This document shows, piece by piece, positions 7,823-17,832 of a stretch of 30,292 nt of DNA. This DNA comes from Ruminococcus sp. AF46-10NS (GTDB lineage: Bacteria; Bacillota; Clostridia; Lachnospirales; Lachnospiraceae), in assembly GCF_003474435.1 (NCBI RefSeq), contig NZ_QRNF01000040.1, positions 1 through 30,292 on the forward strand, written 5' to 3'. The translations under genes were made by a program, and so were the position numbers. Under the pieces are notes generated by a model. It did not search any database. It saw nothing but the letters and a program-made list of their open reading frames with translations, and had not been told where the DNA came from. Every line of letters begins with the position of its first letter. The stretch's first letter is position 1.

Positions 7823-10800
7823 ATGAAAGCATTACACAAAGATTTCTGGATGGAGATCCGGAAAAGTAAAGCACGTTTTATCTCGATCTTTCTGATCGTG
7901 GCATTGGGCGTTGCATTTTTTTCCGGGATCCAGGCGTCTTCTCCGGATATGAGATATTCCGGAGATGCCTATTATGAAGCGGCAAAGCTGATGGATCTGA
8001 AGATCCAGGGAACACTGGGACTGACCCAGCGTGATGTAAAAGCGGTATCAGACATTGACGGTATAGAGCTGGCTGAGGGTGGTTACTCTACGGATGTTAT
8101 GAGTGGAGAGGACGATGCCAGGAAGGTTCTTCATCTGGAATCCATCAGCAGCAATTTTAATCTGCTCACAGCAGATGAAGGAAGGATACCGGAAAAAAGC
8201 GGCGAGATTTTTCTGGACAAGCCATTTGCAAAGAAACGTGGCTATAAAATCGGGGATACCATATCTGTCAGTGAGGATGGAGACAGTGAACTTCTGAAAA
8301 AGACAACCTATACAGTTGTGGGAATCGGAAGCAGCCCTCTTTATATTTCGTTTAACAGAGGAAATACGACTCTTGGGTCAGGTGAGATCAGCGGTTTCGG
8401 ATACATTCTTCCTGAGGATTTTGATCAGGAGACTTTTACCCAGATCTATATTATGGTCCATGAATCCGGGGATGTGATCAGCTATACCGATGCCTATGAC
8501 AATCTTATCAAAAAGATACGGAAGCGTGTGGAAGGCATCGAAAAAGAACAGTGCAGCCTGCGCTATGATGAGATCGTCGCAGAAGCCAATGAAAAACTGG
8601 ATGACGCCAGAAAAGAGCTTGAGGACGGAAAGAAGGAATCAGAAGAAAAGCTTGGCGATGCGAAGAAAAAGCTGGATGATGGGCAGAAGAAGTATGATGA
8701 TGGAAAAAAAGAGTACGAAGATGGAAAACAGCAGCTCAGCGATGCAAAAAAAGAGCTGACCGATGGAAAACAGCAGCTTGCTGACGGCAGGCAGCAGATC
8801 GCGGATGGATGGTCTCAGCTTAACAGTGCAAAGCAGCAGGTGGAAGACGGGCAGGCCCAGTTAAATGTTGCCAGATCCCAGCTTGTCAACTCCGAAGCAC
8901 AGATAAATGAAAAGCAGTCCCAGCTGACAGCCGGATACGAACAGCTGAATGCTGCAAAACAGCAGTTAAGTGACGGTGAGGCCCAGCTCCGGGAAGCGGA
9001 GAAAACACTGGAAAGCAAACAGGCTGAGCTTGAAAGTGGAAGAGAACAGCTGGAAGCTGGAAAGAATACGATCAAAGAAACAAAGGCATCTCTCACCAGT
9101 CAGAAAGAACAGTGTGAGGCAGGGCTTGCACAGATTTCCGAGGGCGAAGCCCAGATCAGTTCCAGTGAAGAAGCCCTTGCCGGGCAGCAGGCACAGCTGG
9201 ATGAACTGACCAGTCAGAAAGAAGCATTGAGCAGTCAGGCGGCGGAGCTGCAGGCACAGCATGACGCCGGTGCGGAAGCAGGAAAAACCGAGGAAGAGCT
9301 GGCGGAGCTTTCCACGCAGATCCAGACATTAAATGGCCAGATCAGTGCAATGGAAGAACAGATAAATTCCGGTCAGGCACAGATCGACGGGGCGCAGTCA
9401 GAGCTTACTGCAAAAAAATCAGAGCTGGCCCAGACCCGGGCTGAACTGGAGAGCAGCCTCACTCAGATCAATGAGGGCTTCAGTCAGATCGAAGAACAGG
9501 AAGAGACACTTTCCGGGACAGAGACACAGCTGAACGCAGGCCAGGAAGAACTGGATAAAGGAAAAAAAGAACTGGAGGCAAAGAAAACAGAGCTTTCTGC
9601 AGCCAAAGAAGAAATCGAGACCAATCAGGCAACTCTTGATAACGGTCAGAGCCAGCTTGACGCTGCCAAAGCCCAGTTAAGTTCCGGAAGACAGCAGCTG
9701 GAGGAAAAACAGGCCCAGTTAAATTCAGGACAGGCAGAGATCCAGGCAAATACGGAAAAGCTTACCAGTAGTCAGGCTGAACTGGATGCAAATGAACAGA
9801 AAATCCTGGATGGTGAAAAAGAGATCCAAGAAAACGAACAGAAATTAAAAGACGCCAAAAAAGATCTGGAGGACGCAAAAAAGAAGCTTTCCGATGGAAA
9901 GAAAGAATATCAGGATGGCAAAAAAGAGGCCGATGACAAAATTGCGGAAGCCCGGCAGAAGATCGAGGACGCCCAGAAAGAGGTAGATGATATTGAAACA
10001 CCGGAGTGGATCATCACAGACCGCAATGATCTTCCGGAATATTCGGATTTTGGTGATAACGCAGAGCGGCTGAAAAACATCGGAAAGGTTTTCCCGATGA
10101 TATTCTTCCTTGTAGCGGCGCTGATCAGTCTTACCACGATGACACGAATGGTGGAGGAACAGCGGACCCAGATCGGAACCATGAAAGCATTGGGCTACGG
10201 AAAAATATCTATTGCATCCAAATATCTCTGTTATGCCTTCCTTGCAACAGCAGGAGGCAGCATCGTGGGTATTCTTTTCGGAGAAAAGGTTCTTCCGTTT
10301 ATCATTATCCAGGCATATGGGATCATGTACTGGAATATTGGTGATCACATGCAGCTGAATTATGAAATGCACTATGCACTGATCGCTTCCGGAGCAGCGG
10401 TGATCTGTACTATGGGTGCAACACTTTTTTCCAGCGCAAAAACTCTGGCAGAAACACCGGCATCCCTGATGCGTCCGCCTGCACCAAAAGAGGGAAAACG
10501 GATACTTATTGAGCGGATCGGCTTTATATGGAAGCATCTGAGCTTTTCCTGGAAATCGTCCATGCGAAATCTTTTTCGTTATAAGAAGCGACTCTTTATG
10601 ACTATTTTCGGAATTGCAGGAAGTATGGGACTGATGCTTGTAGGATTCGGACTTTACGATTCGATCATGGATATTGCGCTTCTCCAGTATGACCAGATCC
10701 AGCACTATGATGCCATGGTGATCAACGATGATGATGCTACACAGAGCCAAAAAAAGGAACTTCTGAAATTCCTGGACGGAAACAGCGAGATCGATCACTA

Positions 10801-11680
10801 TACTCGTGTACAGCTCACCAAGATGACGGCACCAAAAGAAAAGGGAAGTGTCAGTATCTATGTGTATGTTCCGGAAAATACGGAAAATTTTAAAGAGGAT
10901 GTAACGTTACGTGACCGAAAGTCCCACGAGCAGTATGAGCTTACCGACGACGGAGCCGTGATCTGTGAAAAAACAGCTTCTCTTATCGGTGTGAAAGCAG
11001 GAGACGAGATCGCTCTGGAGAAAGACAACAGAAAGTATAAAGTAAAGATCACTGCTGTCACAGAGAACTATATGGGACATTATGTTTACATGACTCCATC
11101 CTGCTATGAAAAAACATTCGGGGAGAAACCGGAGTATTCAAGTACAGTATATATTATGAAAGAAGATGCAGAGAGTGATCTGGAGACTCTTGGAAATGAG
11201 ATCCTGAAATATCCGGCAGCTTTAAGTATCAGCTATACAAGCAGCACAGCAGGTCAGGTAGAGCGAATGCTGGGCTCCCTTGGAGCGGTGATCTGGGTCC
11301 TGATCATTTCTGCGGGAATGCTGGCATTTGTGGTACTGTATAATCTGAACAACATCAATATCACAGAGCGTCAGAGAGAGCTTGCAACATTGAAGGTCCT
11401 GGGATTTTATGATGGCGAGGTTTCCCAGTATGTATTCCGGGAAAATATCCTGCTGTCCTTTATAGGGATCCTGGCAGGTGCAGTATTCGGAATTCTCCTT
11501 CACCGGTATGTGATCACAACCGTTGAGGTAGATGCGGTGATGTTTGGAAGAAATATCAAGCCAATGAGCTTTGTTTACAGTGGAATCATTACCTTCGGAT
11601 TCTCCATGTTTGTAAATATGGTGATGCATTTTAAGCTGAAAAAGATCAATATGGTAGAGTCACTGAAGAGCGTGGAATAA
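7823..11680 (+). CDS. FtsX/MacB-like ABC permease with giant heptad-repeat stalk
   Basis: Membrane subunit paired with the preceding ATPase, 1285 residues, far larger than typical MacB (about 650). Order: TM1 at about 19-37; an extracytoplasmic MacB-like domain to about 230; about 490 residues (235-725) of strict 7-residue repeats of the type D-G/A-K-x-x-L-x, rich in Q, E and K. FtsX core helices follow near 757-778, 806-830, 851-872 and 923-945. A second extracytoplasmic domain covers about 950-1150, and last helices lie near 1155-1178, 1209-1230 and 1248-1270. The repeats match the known X-X-X-Leu-X-X-Gly heptad class. They lie between TM1 and TM2, hence outside the membrane. ATG 7823 is preferred (AGGTGA upstream) over ATG 7808. 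Function unknown; export or envelope mechanics is inferred. Confidence 0.88.
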   Translation: MKALHKDFWMEIRKSKARFISIFLIVALGVAFFSGIQASSPDMRYSGDAYYEAAKLMDLKIQGTLGLTQRDVKAVSDIDGIELAEGGYSTDVMSGEDDARKVLHLESISSNFNLLTADEGRIPEKSGEIFLDKPFAKKRGYKIGDTISVSEDGDSELLKKTTYTVVGIGSSPLYISFNRGNTTLGSGEISGFGYILPEDFDQETFTQIYIMVHESGDVISYTDAYDNLIKKIRKRVEGIEKEQCSLRYDEIVAEANEKLDDARKELEDGKKESEEKLGDAKKKLDDGQKKYDDGKKEYEDGKQQLSDAKKELTDGKQQLADGRQQIADGWSQLNSAKQQVEDGQAQLNVARSQLVNSEAQINEKQSQLTAGYEQLNAAKQQLSDGEAQLREAEKTLESKQAELESGREQLEAGKNTIKETKASLTSQKEQCEAGLAQISEGEAQISSSEEALAGQQAQLDELTSQKEALSSQAAELQAQHDAGAEAGKTEEELAELSTQIQTLNGQISAMEEQINSGQAQIDGAQSELTAKKSELAQTRAELESSLTQINEGFSQIEEQEETLSGTETQLNAGQEELDKGKKELEAKKTELSAAKEEIETNQATLDNGQSQLDAAKAQLSSGRQQLEEKQAQLNSGQAEIQANTEKLTSSQAELDANEQKILDGEKEIQENEQKLKDAKKDLEDAKKKLSDGKKEYQDGKKEADDKIAEARQKIEDAQKEVDDIETPEWIITDRNDLPEYSDFGDNAERLKNIGKVFPMIFFLVAALISLTTMTRMVEEQRTQIGTMKALGYGKISIASKYLCYAFLATAGGSIVGILFGEKVLPFIIIQAYGIMYWNIGDHMQLNYEMHYALIASGAAVICTMGATLFSSAKTLAETPASLMRPPAPKEGKRILIERIGFIWKHLSFSWKSSMRNLFRYKKRLFMTIFGIAGSMGLMLVGFGLYDSIMDIALLQYDQIQHYDAMVINDDDATQSQKKELLKFLDGNSEIDHYTRVQLTKMTAPKEKGSVSIYVYVPENTENFKEDVTLRDRKSHEQYELTDDGAVICEKTASLIGVKAGDEIALEKDNRKYKVKITAVTENYMGHYVYMTPSCYEKTFGEKPEYSSTVYIMKEDAESDLETLGNEILKYPAALSISYTSSTAGQVERMLGSLGAVIWVLIISAGMLAFVVLYNLNNINITERQRELATLKVLGFYDGEVSQYVFRENILLSFIGILAGAVFGILLHRYVITTVEVDAVMFGRNIKPMSFVYSGIITFGFSMFVNMVMHFKLKKINMVESLKSVE
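8600..9990 (+). repeat. 21-nt-period coding repeat array (heptads of the ABC permease)
   Basis: Degenerate in-frame units of 21 nt encode roughly 65-70 consecutive heptads with Leu/Ile at one fixed position and Gly/Ala four residues earlier. Units such as GATGGAAAACAGCAGCTC recur with variation. The array is part of the permease gene and is a likely site for recombination or mis-assembly, though no frame break is seen in it. Confidence 0.8.
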
Positions 11681-11751
11681 TAGAAGAAAATACTGAAAAA
11701 CAGTACGAAAATTATGAAAGTGAAAAAAATTAAAAAAATAAGGAGAGTATC

Positions 11752-12495
11752 ATGAAAAAAGTATTATACGAGGAATTACTTCCGGAAGAATGTGTACAGA
11801 GGATAAAGGAGATGCCGGTTGCCTATCTGCCACTTGGCACACTGGAATGGCATGGTCCGCATATGCCTCTTGGAGCTGACGGGATCCAGTCAAAAGAACT
11901 GTTTGTCCGGGTAGCAGAAAAAGTCGGTGGTGTAGTGCTCCCGATGCTGTTCATGGGACCTGACCGTTTATTTGATGATCGGGGAACTGTATTTTATGGA
12001 ATGGATATCAATACAGAGGGCGCACTGAATACATATTATGCCCAGCAGATGAAGGGCAGCGCCTACTGGATGGAAAAGGGACTGTTTCAGGATCTGCTGC
12101 GCAGTATTTTTGCCCAGCTTTCCAGAGCAGGAGTCCGTATCGTTGTGGGACATGGACACGGTCCGTCGACAAATACATTTCAGGAAATGAAGGAAGAGGC
12201 AGAAGAAAAGTACGGACTGTGCATTATGACAGCATGGACCTATGCGGATGATGAGAGACTGAAATATCAGAATGATCATGCCGGAGCAAATGAGACCTCT
12301 ATTGTAATGGCTGTTCGGCCGGAGCTGGTTGACTTTGGACAGGTAAAAGAAGATGAGAGTAATCTGATCGGTATTGCAGGTCGTCATCCGGTCAGAGAAT
12401 CATCGGAAGCATATGGAAATGAAATTCTGGAATATACAATGAAAACACTGATCGCAGGTATTGAAAAGGAGTACAAAACAATAAAAGAAAGATAG
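11752..12495 (+). CDS. creatininase-family metal-dependent amidohydrolase
   Basis: Member of the creatininase/creatinine amidohydrolase family, metalloenzymes that hydrolyse cyclic or linear amides. The 247 residues match the family length. Metal-ligand motifs are LEWHGPHMPLGADG (Glu32, His34, Asp43), VVGHGHGPSTNTF and DHAGANETS, with the Glu expected in the last. ATG follows AAGGAG at 6 nt. It sits alone, 71 nt after the exporter gene and directly upstream of the valS leader promoter, so context does not point to a substrate. Clostridial relatives are often mis-named creatininase; roles range from creatinine to formamidopyrimidine-type substrates. Confidence 0.85.
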   Translation: MKKVLYEELLPEECVQRIKEMPVAYLPLGTLEWHGPHMPLGADGIQSKELFVRVAEKVGGVVLPMLFMGPDRLFDDRGTVFYGMDINTEGALNTYYAQQMKGSAYWMEKGLFQDLLRSIFAQLSRAGVRIVVGHGHGPSTNTFQEMKEEAEEKYGLCIMTAWTYADDERLKYQNDHAGANETSIVMAVRPELVDFGQVKEDESNLIGIAGRHPVRESSEAYGNEILEYTMKTLIAGIEKEYKTIKER

Positions 12496-12504
12496 ATACC
12501 TGTC

Positions 12505-12533
12505 TTGACAAAAAAAGAAAATTTCATTATAGT
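12505..12533 (+). promoter_or_regulatory. strong promoter of the valS T-box leader
   Basis: TTGACA (12505-12510), 17-nt spacer, TATAGT (12528-12533): perfect -35, 5/6 -10. It begins 10 nt after the creatininase stop codon. Confidence 0.85.
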
Positions 12534-12539
12534 AGGAAC

Positions 12540-12854
12540 ATGGTAAAGGCGTTGAATAAGAGGAGTATGCAGGTCTACGCTGACAGAGAGAGATGCACGG
12601 ACGCGGGAGAAGCGCAGGCTGGAAGGCATTTTCAGATGGAAGACTGCAGAAGGTAGCTTATGAGCCGGGAGACTGAAGGCAGAAATGCAGAACAGATGCA
12701 GATGCTGTTGCGTAGGTTTTCACGTATCCCGCGTTAAGGGACAAGAGATAGACGGGAATAACAGACGTTTTTTCCGGATAATGAAGGTGGTACCGCGAGA
12801 ATGATCGCCCTTCGCACATTAGTTATTGGCTTTTGTGTGGAGGGCGTGCTTTTT
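12540..12854 (+). promoter_or_regulatory. T-box leader riboswitch controlling valS
   Basis: The leader senses uncharged tRNA-Val and switches from termination to antitermination. The T-box core AAGGTGGTACCGCG lies at 12784-12797, with the TGGT bulge that pairs the tRNA acceptor end. Stem I can be traced: ATAAG 12556-12560 pairs with CTTAT 12657-12661, and TGCAG 12568-12572 with CTGCA 12644-12648. These enclose a specifier loop with AGGAGTA on the 5' side and GAAGGTAG on the 3' side. The specifier is then GTA (Val) at 12653-12655, agreeing with the downstream gene. The AGAGAGA motif near 12585 fits the conserved Stem I bulge. Confidence 0.92.
12806..12854 (+). terminator. T-box regulated terminator
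   Basis: CGCCCTTCGCACA pairs with TGTGTGGAGGGCG (one G-U at the centre and one at the middle), followed by GCTTTTT. It immediately follows the T-box core, as in canonical leaders, and lies about 90 nt before the valS start codon. Confidence 0.88.
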
Positions 12855-12944
12855 CTTGCAGAAAACAGGAGCGTTCAAAGCTCCCATAATCAGAAAAAGT
12901 TGTCAGAAAGACAGCTTGATTCCAAAAAGATTCAGGAGGAAAAC

Positions 12945-15599
12945 ATGAGCAAAGAACTTGCAAAGACTTATGATCCAAAGGGTATTGAGGATCGTCTGTA
13001 CAAAAAATGGATGGACAACGGGTACTTTCATGCAAAAGTTAATCCGGACAAAAAACCTTTTACAATTGTAATGCCGCCGCCCAATGTAACCGGACAGCTG
13101 CATATGGGCCATGCACTGGATGAGACCATGCAGGATATCCTGATCCGTTTCAAAAGAATGCAGGGCTATGAGGCTCTCTGGCAGCCGGGAACTGACCATG
13201 CAGCCATCGCTACAGAGGTTAAGGTAACAGAGAAGCTCCGTAAGGAAGGTATTGACAAGAACGAGATCGGCCGTGAGGAATTTATGAAACATGCCTGGGC
13301 ATGGAAAGAGGAGTACGGCGGAAAGATCATCAATCAGCTGAAAAAGCTGGGAGCATCTGCTGACTGGGAGCGTGAGCGCTTTACCATGGATGAGGGCTGC
13401 TCTAAGGCTGTTCAGGAGGTATTTATCCGTCTCTATGAGAAAGGCTATATTTACAAAGGCTCCAGGATCATCAACTGGTGTCCTGTATGCCAGACCTCTA
13501 TTTCTGATGCAGAGGTCGTGCATGAGGATCAGGACGGATTTTTCTGGCACATCAATTATCCCATCGTAGGTGAGGAAGGACGTTTCGTTGAGATTGCGAC
13601 TACTCGTCCGGAGACACTTCTCGGCGATACAGCGGTTGCTGTAAACCCGGAGGATGAAAGATATAAAGACCTTGTAGGAAAGATGCTGAAGCTTCCGCTT
13701 ACAGACAGAGAGATCCCGGTTATTGCCGATGAGTATGTTGATAAGGAATTCGGAACAGGCTGCGTTAAGATCACACCGGCACACGACCCCAACGACTTTG
13801 AGGTTGGACGACGTCATAATCTTGAGGAAATCAACATCTTAAATGATGATGCGACTATCAACAGCCTTGGCGGAAAATATGCAGGTATGGATCGCTATGA
13901 AGCACGTAAGGCAATGGTAGAAGACCTGAAAGAGCAGGGGCTCCTTGTAAAGGTTGTTCCGCACAGCCACAGCGTTGGTACACATGACCGCTGCGGTACA
14001 ACTGTAGAGCCGATGATCAAACCACAGTGGTTTGTAAAAATGGACGAAATGGCAAAAGCAGCCATCAAGACTCTGGACGACGGAAACCTTCAGTTTGTTC
14101 CTGCACGCTTTGACAAGACTTATCTTCACTGGCTGGAGAACATCCGTGACTGGTGCATTTCCCGTCAGCTCTGGTGGGGACACAGAATTCCGGCTTATTA
14201 CTGCGATGAGTGCGGTGAGATGGTGGTTGGAAGAGAGATGCCGGAGAAATGCCCGAAATGCGGATGCACACATATGCATCAGGATGAGGACACTCTGGAT
14301 ACCTGGTTCAGTTCCGCACTGTGGCCGTTCTCCACACTTGGATGGCCGGACAAGACACCGGAGCTTGAGTACTTCTATCCGACAGACGTTCTGGTAACCG
14401 GATATGATATCATCTTCTTCTGGGTTATCCGTATGGTATTCTCAGCACTGGAGCAGACCGGTGAGACACCGTTCCACCATGTGCTGATCCACGGTCTGGT
14501 ACGTGACTCACAGGGACGTAAGATGAGTAAGTCTCTCGGAAATGGTATCGATCCGCTGGAGGTTATCGACAAATACGGCGCAGATGCCCTTCGTCTGACA
14601 TTGATGACAGGTAACGCACCTGGAAATGATATGCGTTTCTACTGGGAGCGTGTAGAATCCAGCCGTAACTTTGCAAATAAGATCTGGAATGCTTCCCGTT
14701 TCATTATGATGAACCTGGAAGGCAGGACAGTAACAGAGCCGGAAGACCTGAACGCACTGTGCAACGAGGATAAATGGATCCTTTCCAGACTGAACACTGT
14801 GATCCGTGATGTCACTGAGAACATGGATAAATATGAGCTTGGAATCGCCGTACAGAAGGTCTATGACTTCCTGTGGGATGAGCTCTGTGACTGGTATATC
14901 GAGATGGCTAAGGTAAGACTGTGGAAGGCAGAGGAAAACCCGGCAGCAGCAAACGATGCACTGTGGACACTTCGCACTGCACTGACACAGGGACTGAAGC
15001 TTCTTCATCCGTTCATGCCGTTTATCACAGAAGAAATCTACTGTACACTGCTTCCTGAGGAAGAGTCCATCATGATCTCCGACTGGCCGGTATACAGAGA
15101 TGAGATGAATTTTGCAGATGCTGAGAAAGCAGTTTCAAGCTTCCAGGAGGTTGTACGTGGAATCCGTAACACCAGAAACGAGATGAACGTACCACAGAAC
15201 AGAAAGACCAATATCTACATCGTAGGCAAGGATGCTGAGAGCTGTGCACGTTTTGAGTCCTGCAAGAAGTCGTTTACAAACCTTGCGTTTGCAAAAGAGA
15301 TCCACGTACAGCAGGATAAGAACGGAATCGGTGAGGATGCAGTCTCCATCGTTGTGGCAGACGGTGTGGTATATCTGCCACTGGAGGATCTGATCGACCG
15401 TGAAAAGGAGATTGAACGTCTCACAAAAGAGCAGGAGCGTCTTACAAAAGAAATCGCACGCTGCGAGGGAATGCTTAACAACCCGAATTTTGTGAACAAG
15501 GCACCTGCAGCCAAGGTAGAGGCAGAGAAGGAGAAACTTGAGAAATATAAAGAGATGAAAGAGAAAGTGAACCTGCAGTTAACACAGATGGTGAAATAA
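12945..15599 (+). CDS. valS: valyl-tRNA synthetase
   Basis: Class I aminoacyl-tRNA synthetase charging tRNA-Val, 884 residues, normal length. Motifs: [15 protein letters not shown] (HIGH box), the editing-domain stretch [17 protein letters not shown], a zinc-type [20 protein letters not shown] pair, and [17 protein letters not shown] (KMSKS). A C-terminal coiled coil ([20 protein letters not shown]) is typical of ValRS. Start ATG 12945 follows AGGAGG at 5 nt. An upstream in-frame ATG at 12801 is rejected because it lies inside the T-box terminator. Expression is set by the T-box leader. Confidence 0.98.
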   Translation: MSKELAKTYDPKGIEDRLYKKWMDNGYFHAKVNPDKKPFTIVMPPPNVTGQLHMGHALDETMQDILIRFKRMQGYEALWQPGTDHAAIATEVKVTEKLRKEGIDKNEIGREEFMKHAWAWKEEYGGKIINQLKKLGASADWERERFTMDEGCSKAVQEVFIRLYEKGYIYKGSRIINWCPVCQTSISDAEVVHEDQDGFFWHINYPIVGEEGRFVEIATTRPETLLGDTAVAVNPEDERYKDLVGKMLKLPLTDREIPVIADEYVDKEFGTGCVKITPAHDPNDFEVGRRHNLEEINILNDDATINSLGGKYAGMDRYEARKAMVEDLKEQGLLVKVVPHSHSVGTHDRCGTTVEPMIKPQWFVKMDEMAKAAIKTLDDGNLQFVPARFDKTYLHWLENIRDWCISRQLWWGHRIPAYYCDECGEMVVGREMPEKCPKCGCTHMHQDEDTLDTWFSSALWPFSTLGWPDKTPELEYFYPTDVLVTGYDIIFFWVIRMVFSALEQTGETPFHHVLIHGLVRDSQGRKMSKSLGNGIDPLEVIDKYGADALRLTLMTGNAPGNDMRFYWERVESSRNFANKIWNASRFIMMNLEGRTVTEPEDLNALCNEDKWILSRLNTVIRDVTENMDKYELGIAVQKVYDFLWDELCDWYIEMAKVRLWKAEENPAAANDALWTLRTALTQGLKLLHPFMPFITEEIYCTLLPEEESIMISDWPVYRDEMNFADAEKAVSSFQEVVRGIRNTRNEMNVPQNRKTNIYIVGKDAESCARFESCKKSFTNLAFAKEIHVQQDKNGIGEDAVSIVVADGVVYLPLEDLIDREKEIERLTKEQERLTKEIARCEGMLNNPNFVNKAPAAKVEAEKEKLEKYKEMKEKVNLQLTQMVK

Positions 15600-15614
15600 C
15601 GAAGGAGTGTTTTA

Positions 15615-17726
15615 ATGAAGTGGTGTAACTTTTTCAATAAGATTTCGCTGATACTTCAGGCTCTGGGCTGTGCAGTCCTGTACTTTGTGATCGAGGCCAT
15701 ATGCAGGCACTCGTTCACAGAGGCGTGGACCTACATGACCACAAAGCCGCTTGTATTTGCTTATAATGCAGCGTTTATCTTTACGACGATGCTGATTGTT
15801 TATCTCTTCCGAAAGAGAATTTTCTGGCGTATCTTTGTGGGCAGCCTATGGCTGTTTTTGGGAATCGTAAATGGTGTGCTTCTTCTCAACCGTGTCACAC
15901 CGTTTACAGGACCGGATGTGAAGAACCTGACAGATGGTCTCAGTATTGCAAAAAAATATCTGACACATACCCAGATGACCATAGGTGCAGTTCTTCTTGG
16001 CATTGCGGTTCTGCTTCTTCTGATCATATTGATAAGATCGCCGAAGTACAGAGGCAAACTGAAATATAAGGTAAATATTCCACTGGTCCTGGCCGGGATA
16101 CTTGCCTTTGGAGGAATTACACAGCTTGCTCTGGAAAAAAGAGTACTTTCCAATTATTTTGGAAATATTGCCATAGCTTATGAGGATTACGGATATCCAT
16201 ACTGTCTGGCAACGACGATTTTTAACACCGGAATCAGTGCGCCGAGAGATTATTCCGAAAAAGAAATCAGCAGGATCGAGAAGTCGGAAGAAAATCTTCC
16301 GGAAACGAAAGAGGGCAGTCATCCGAATATTCTGTTTTTACAGCTGGAGTCCTTTTTTGATCCTACGCTGGTAAATTATCTGGAGTTGTCAGAGGATCCT
16401 ATTCCGAATTTCAGAAAGCTGATGAAGGAGTATTCTTCCGGATATTATAAGGTACCTTCCGTAGGAGCCGGAACTGCAAATACTGAGTTTGAATCCATTA
16501 CTGGAATGAGCCTTCATTATTTTGGACCAGGAGAGTATCCTTATAAGAGTATCCTTAAGGAAACTACCTGTGAGAGCGCACCGTATGTTCTGAAAAATCT
16601 TGGTTATACTGCGCATGCAGTACATAACAATGAGGCGAATTTCTACGGAAGAAGAAGTATTTTCCCTAATCTGGGATTTGATACCTTTACTTCTGCAGAG
16701 TACATGAAGGATGAAAATCAGAAGAACCCGCTGGGCTGGACTAAGGACAGTGTTCTCACGGATGAAATCGTTAAGTGCCTGGATTCCACAGAAGGACCTG
16801 ATTATGTATATACTATTTCCGTACAGGGACATGGAGATTATCCTTCAGAACCAGTGCTGGAAAATCCGGAGATTACAGTTTCCGGTGCACCTACTGACGA
16901 GCTGAACAATAAGTGGGAGTATTATGTAAATCAGATCCATGAGATGGATAATTTTGTAAAAGAGCTGACTGACAAGCTGGCAGATTATCCGGAGGATGTG
17001 GTGCTGGTCATGTACGGCGATCATCTGCCGACCATGGGACTGACTGTAGAAGATGTGGATAATAAATATCTGTTCCAGACTGAGTATGTGATGTGGGACA
17101 ATTTCGGACTTAAGAAAAAGAAAGAAAATCTTGCGGCATACCAGATGGCAGCAGAGGTAATGGATCGTGTGGGAATCCACGAAGGAACCATATTCAAATA
17201 TCATCAGGCAAGAAGAAACACCAAGAATTATCAGGTGGATCTGGAAACCCTGCAGTATGATCTTCTCTACGGAAAACAGTATACCTATGACGAAAAGAAT
17301 CCTTTTGAGCGTACAAAGATGCGCATGGGAATCTATGATACGACCCTGGATTCTGTCCAGGTAGTGTCTGATACGGATCACACTTACTATATCCAGGGAA
17401 GTAACTTTACGCCATCCAGCCAGGTGAAGATCAACGGTGAATGGTATGATACGGTATATGTGAATCCGAATAAGCTGATTATCACAGGTAAGGAACTGGA
17501 TGATTTTGACAGGCTCTCGGTAGTGCAGCGAAGCAACAGCTCCACCAGAAAGGCCATGACAAAGAGCCATGACCGGGCGGTTTATGCGCTGCTTTCTGAC
17601 AGTAAATGGAAACTTGACAGTGAAAAAAATGCTTCTGATACAACGCAGTCCGAAGAGACAGCTACAGTATCAGAAACGGATTTGACTGAAGATTCAGGCG
17701 AAGAAAACAGTACAGAGAGCCAGTAA
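15615..17726 (+). CDS. LTA-synthase-family sulfatase-fold membrane protein
   Basis: Probable glycerol-phosphate or related polymer transferase acting outside the membrane. Of 703 residues, the N-terminal part holds about five membrane helices (about 8-30, 45-66, 70-92, 122-141, 155-172). The sulfatase/alkaline-phosphatase domain has LQLESFFD with metal ligand Glu245, GAGTANTEFES with nucleophile Thr287, and MYGDHLPTMG with Asp469/His470. These match LtaS Glu255, Thr300 and Asp475/His476 in order and spacing. After about 560, a TIG/IPT-like beta segment (YYIQGSNFTPSSQVKINGEW) and an acidic Ser/Thr/Glu-rich tail extend beyond LtaS. AAGGAG precedes ATG at 8 nt, 15 nt after valS. It may be LTA synthase or a phosphoglycerol transferase. 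Confidence 0.87.
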   Translation: MKWCNFFNKISLILQALGCAVLYFVIEAICRHSFTEAWTYMTTKPLVFAYNAAFIFTTMLIVYLFRKRIFWRIFVGSLWLFLGIVNGVLLLNRVTPFTGPDVKNLTDGLSIAKKYLTHTQMTIGAVLLGIAVLLLLIILIRSPKYRGKLKYKVNIPLVLAGILAFGGITQLALEKRVLSNYFGNIAIAYEDYGYPYCLATTIFNTGISAPRDYSEKEISRIEKSEENLPETKEGSHPNILFLQLESFFDPTLVNYLELSEDPIPNFRKLMKEYSSGYYKVPSVGAGTANTEFESITGMSLHYFGPGEYPYKSILKETTCESAPYVLKNLGYTAHAVHNNEANFYGRRSIFPNLGFDTFTSAEYMKDENQKNPLGWTKDSVLTDEIVKCLDSTEGPDYVYTISVQGHGDYPSEPVLENPEITVSGAPTDELNNKWEYYVNQIHEMDNFVKELTDKLADYPEDVVLVMYGDHLPTMGLTVEDVDNKYLFQTEYVMWDNFGLKKKKENLAAYQMAAEVMDRVGIHEGTIFKYHQARRNTKNYQVDLETLQYDLLYGKQYTYDEKNPFERTKMRMGIYDTTLDSVQVVSDTDHTYYIQGSNFTPSSQVKINGEWYDTVYVNPNKLIITGKELDDFDRLSVVQRSNSSTRKAMTKSHDRAVYALLSDSKWKLDSEKNASDTTQSEETATVSETDLTEDSGEENSTESQ

Positions 17727-17785
17727 ACGTCATTGAACAAATCATCTGATACAAAAAATGTCGGATAAAATATTACGATTAGGAC

Positions 17786-17813
17786 TGGACATCTTCCACC
17801 ACTATTATATAAT
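17786..17813 (+). promoter_or_regulatory. promoter upstream of folC
   Basis: TGGACA (17786-17791), 16-nt spacer, perfect TATAAT (17808-17813). A GGGGAGAA/TTCTCCCC hairpin (17833-17852) begins about 13 nt after the predicted start of transcription. Confidence 0.6.
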
Positions 17814-17832
17814 GGTATCGTAACAGACAGAT

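Noticed and set aside
8600..9990. CRISPR-like or non-coding tandem repeat
   Set aside because: Units are degenerate, 21 nt long and in frame; they encode protein heptads without unique spacers.
9845..10798. Long minus-strand open frame opposite the ABC permease
   Set aside because: Shadow of the permease gene with low-complexity composition and no family motifs.
11691..11705. TACTG-AAAAA-CAGTA hairpin after the ABC permease as terminator
   Set aside because: Only 5 bp, AT-rich and without a T run.
12801..12944. In-frame ATG extending valS upstream by 48 codons
   Set aside because: It lies in the T-box terminator; the normal ValRS N terminus and AGGAGG place the start at 12945.
12903..13817. 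Long minus-strand open frame opposite valS
   Set aside because: Shadow of a confidently identified gene; no recognisable domain.
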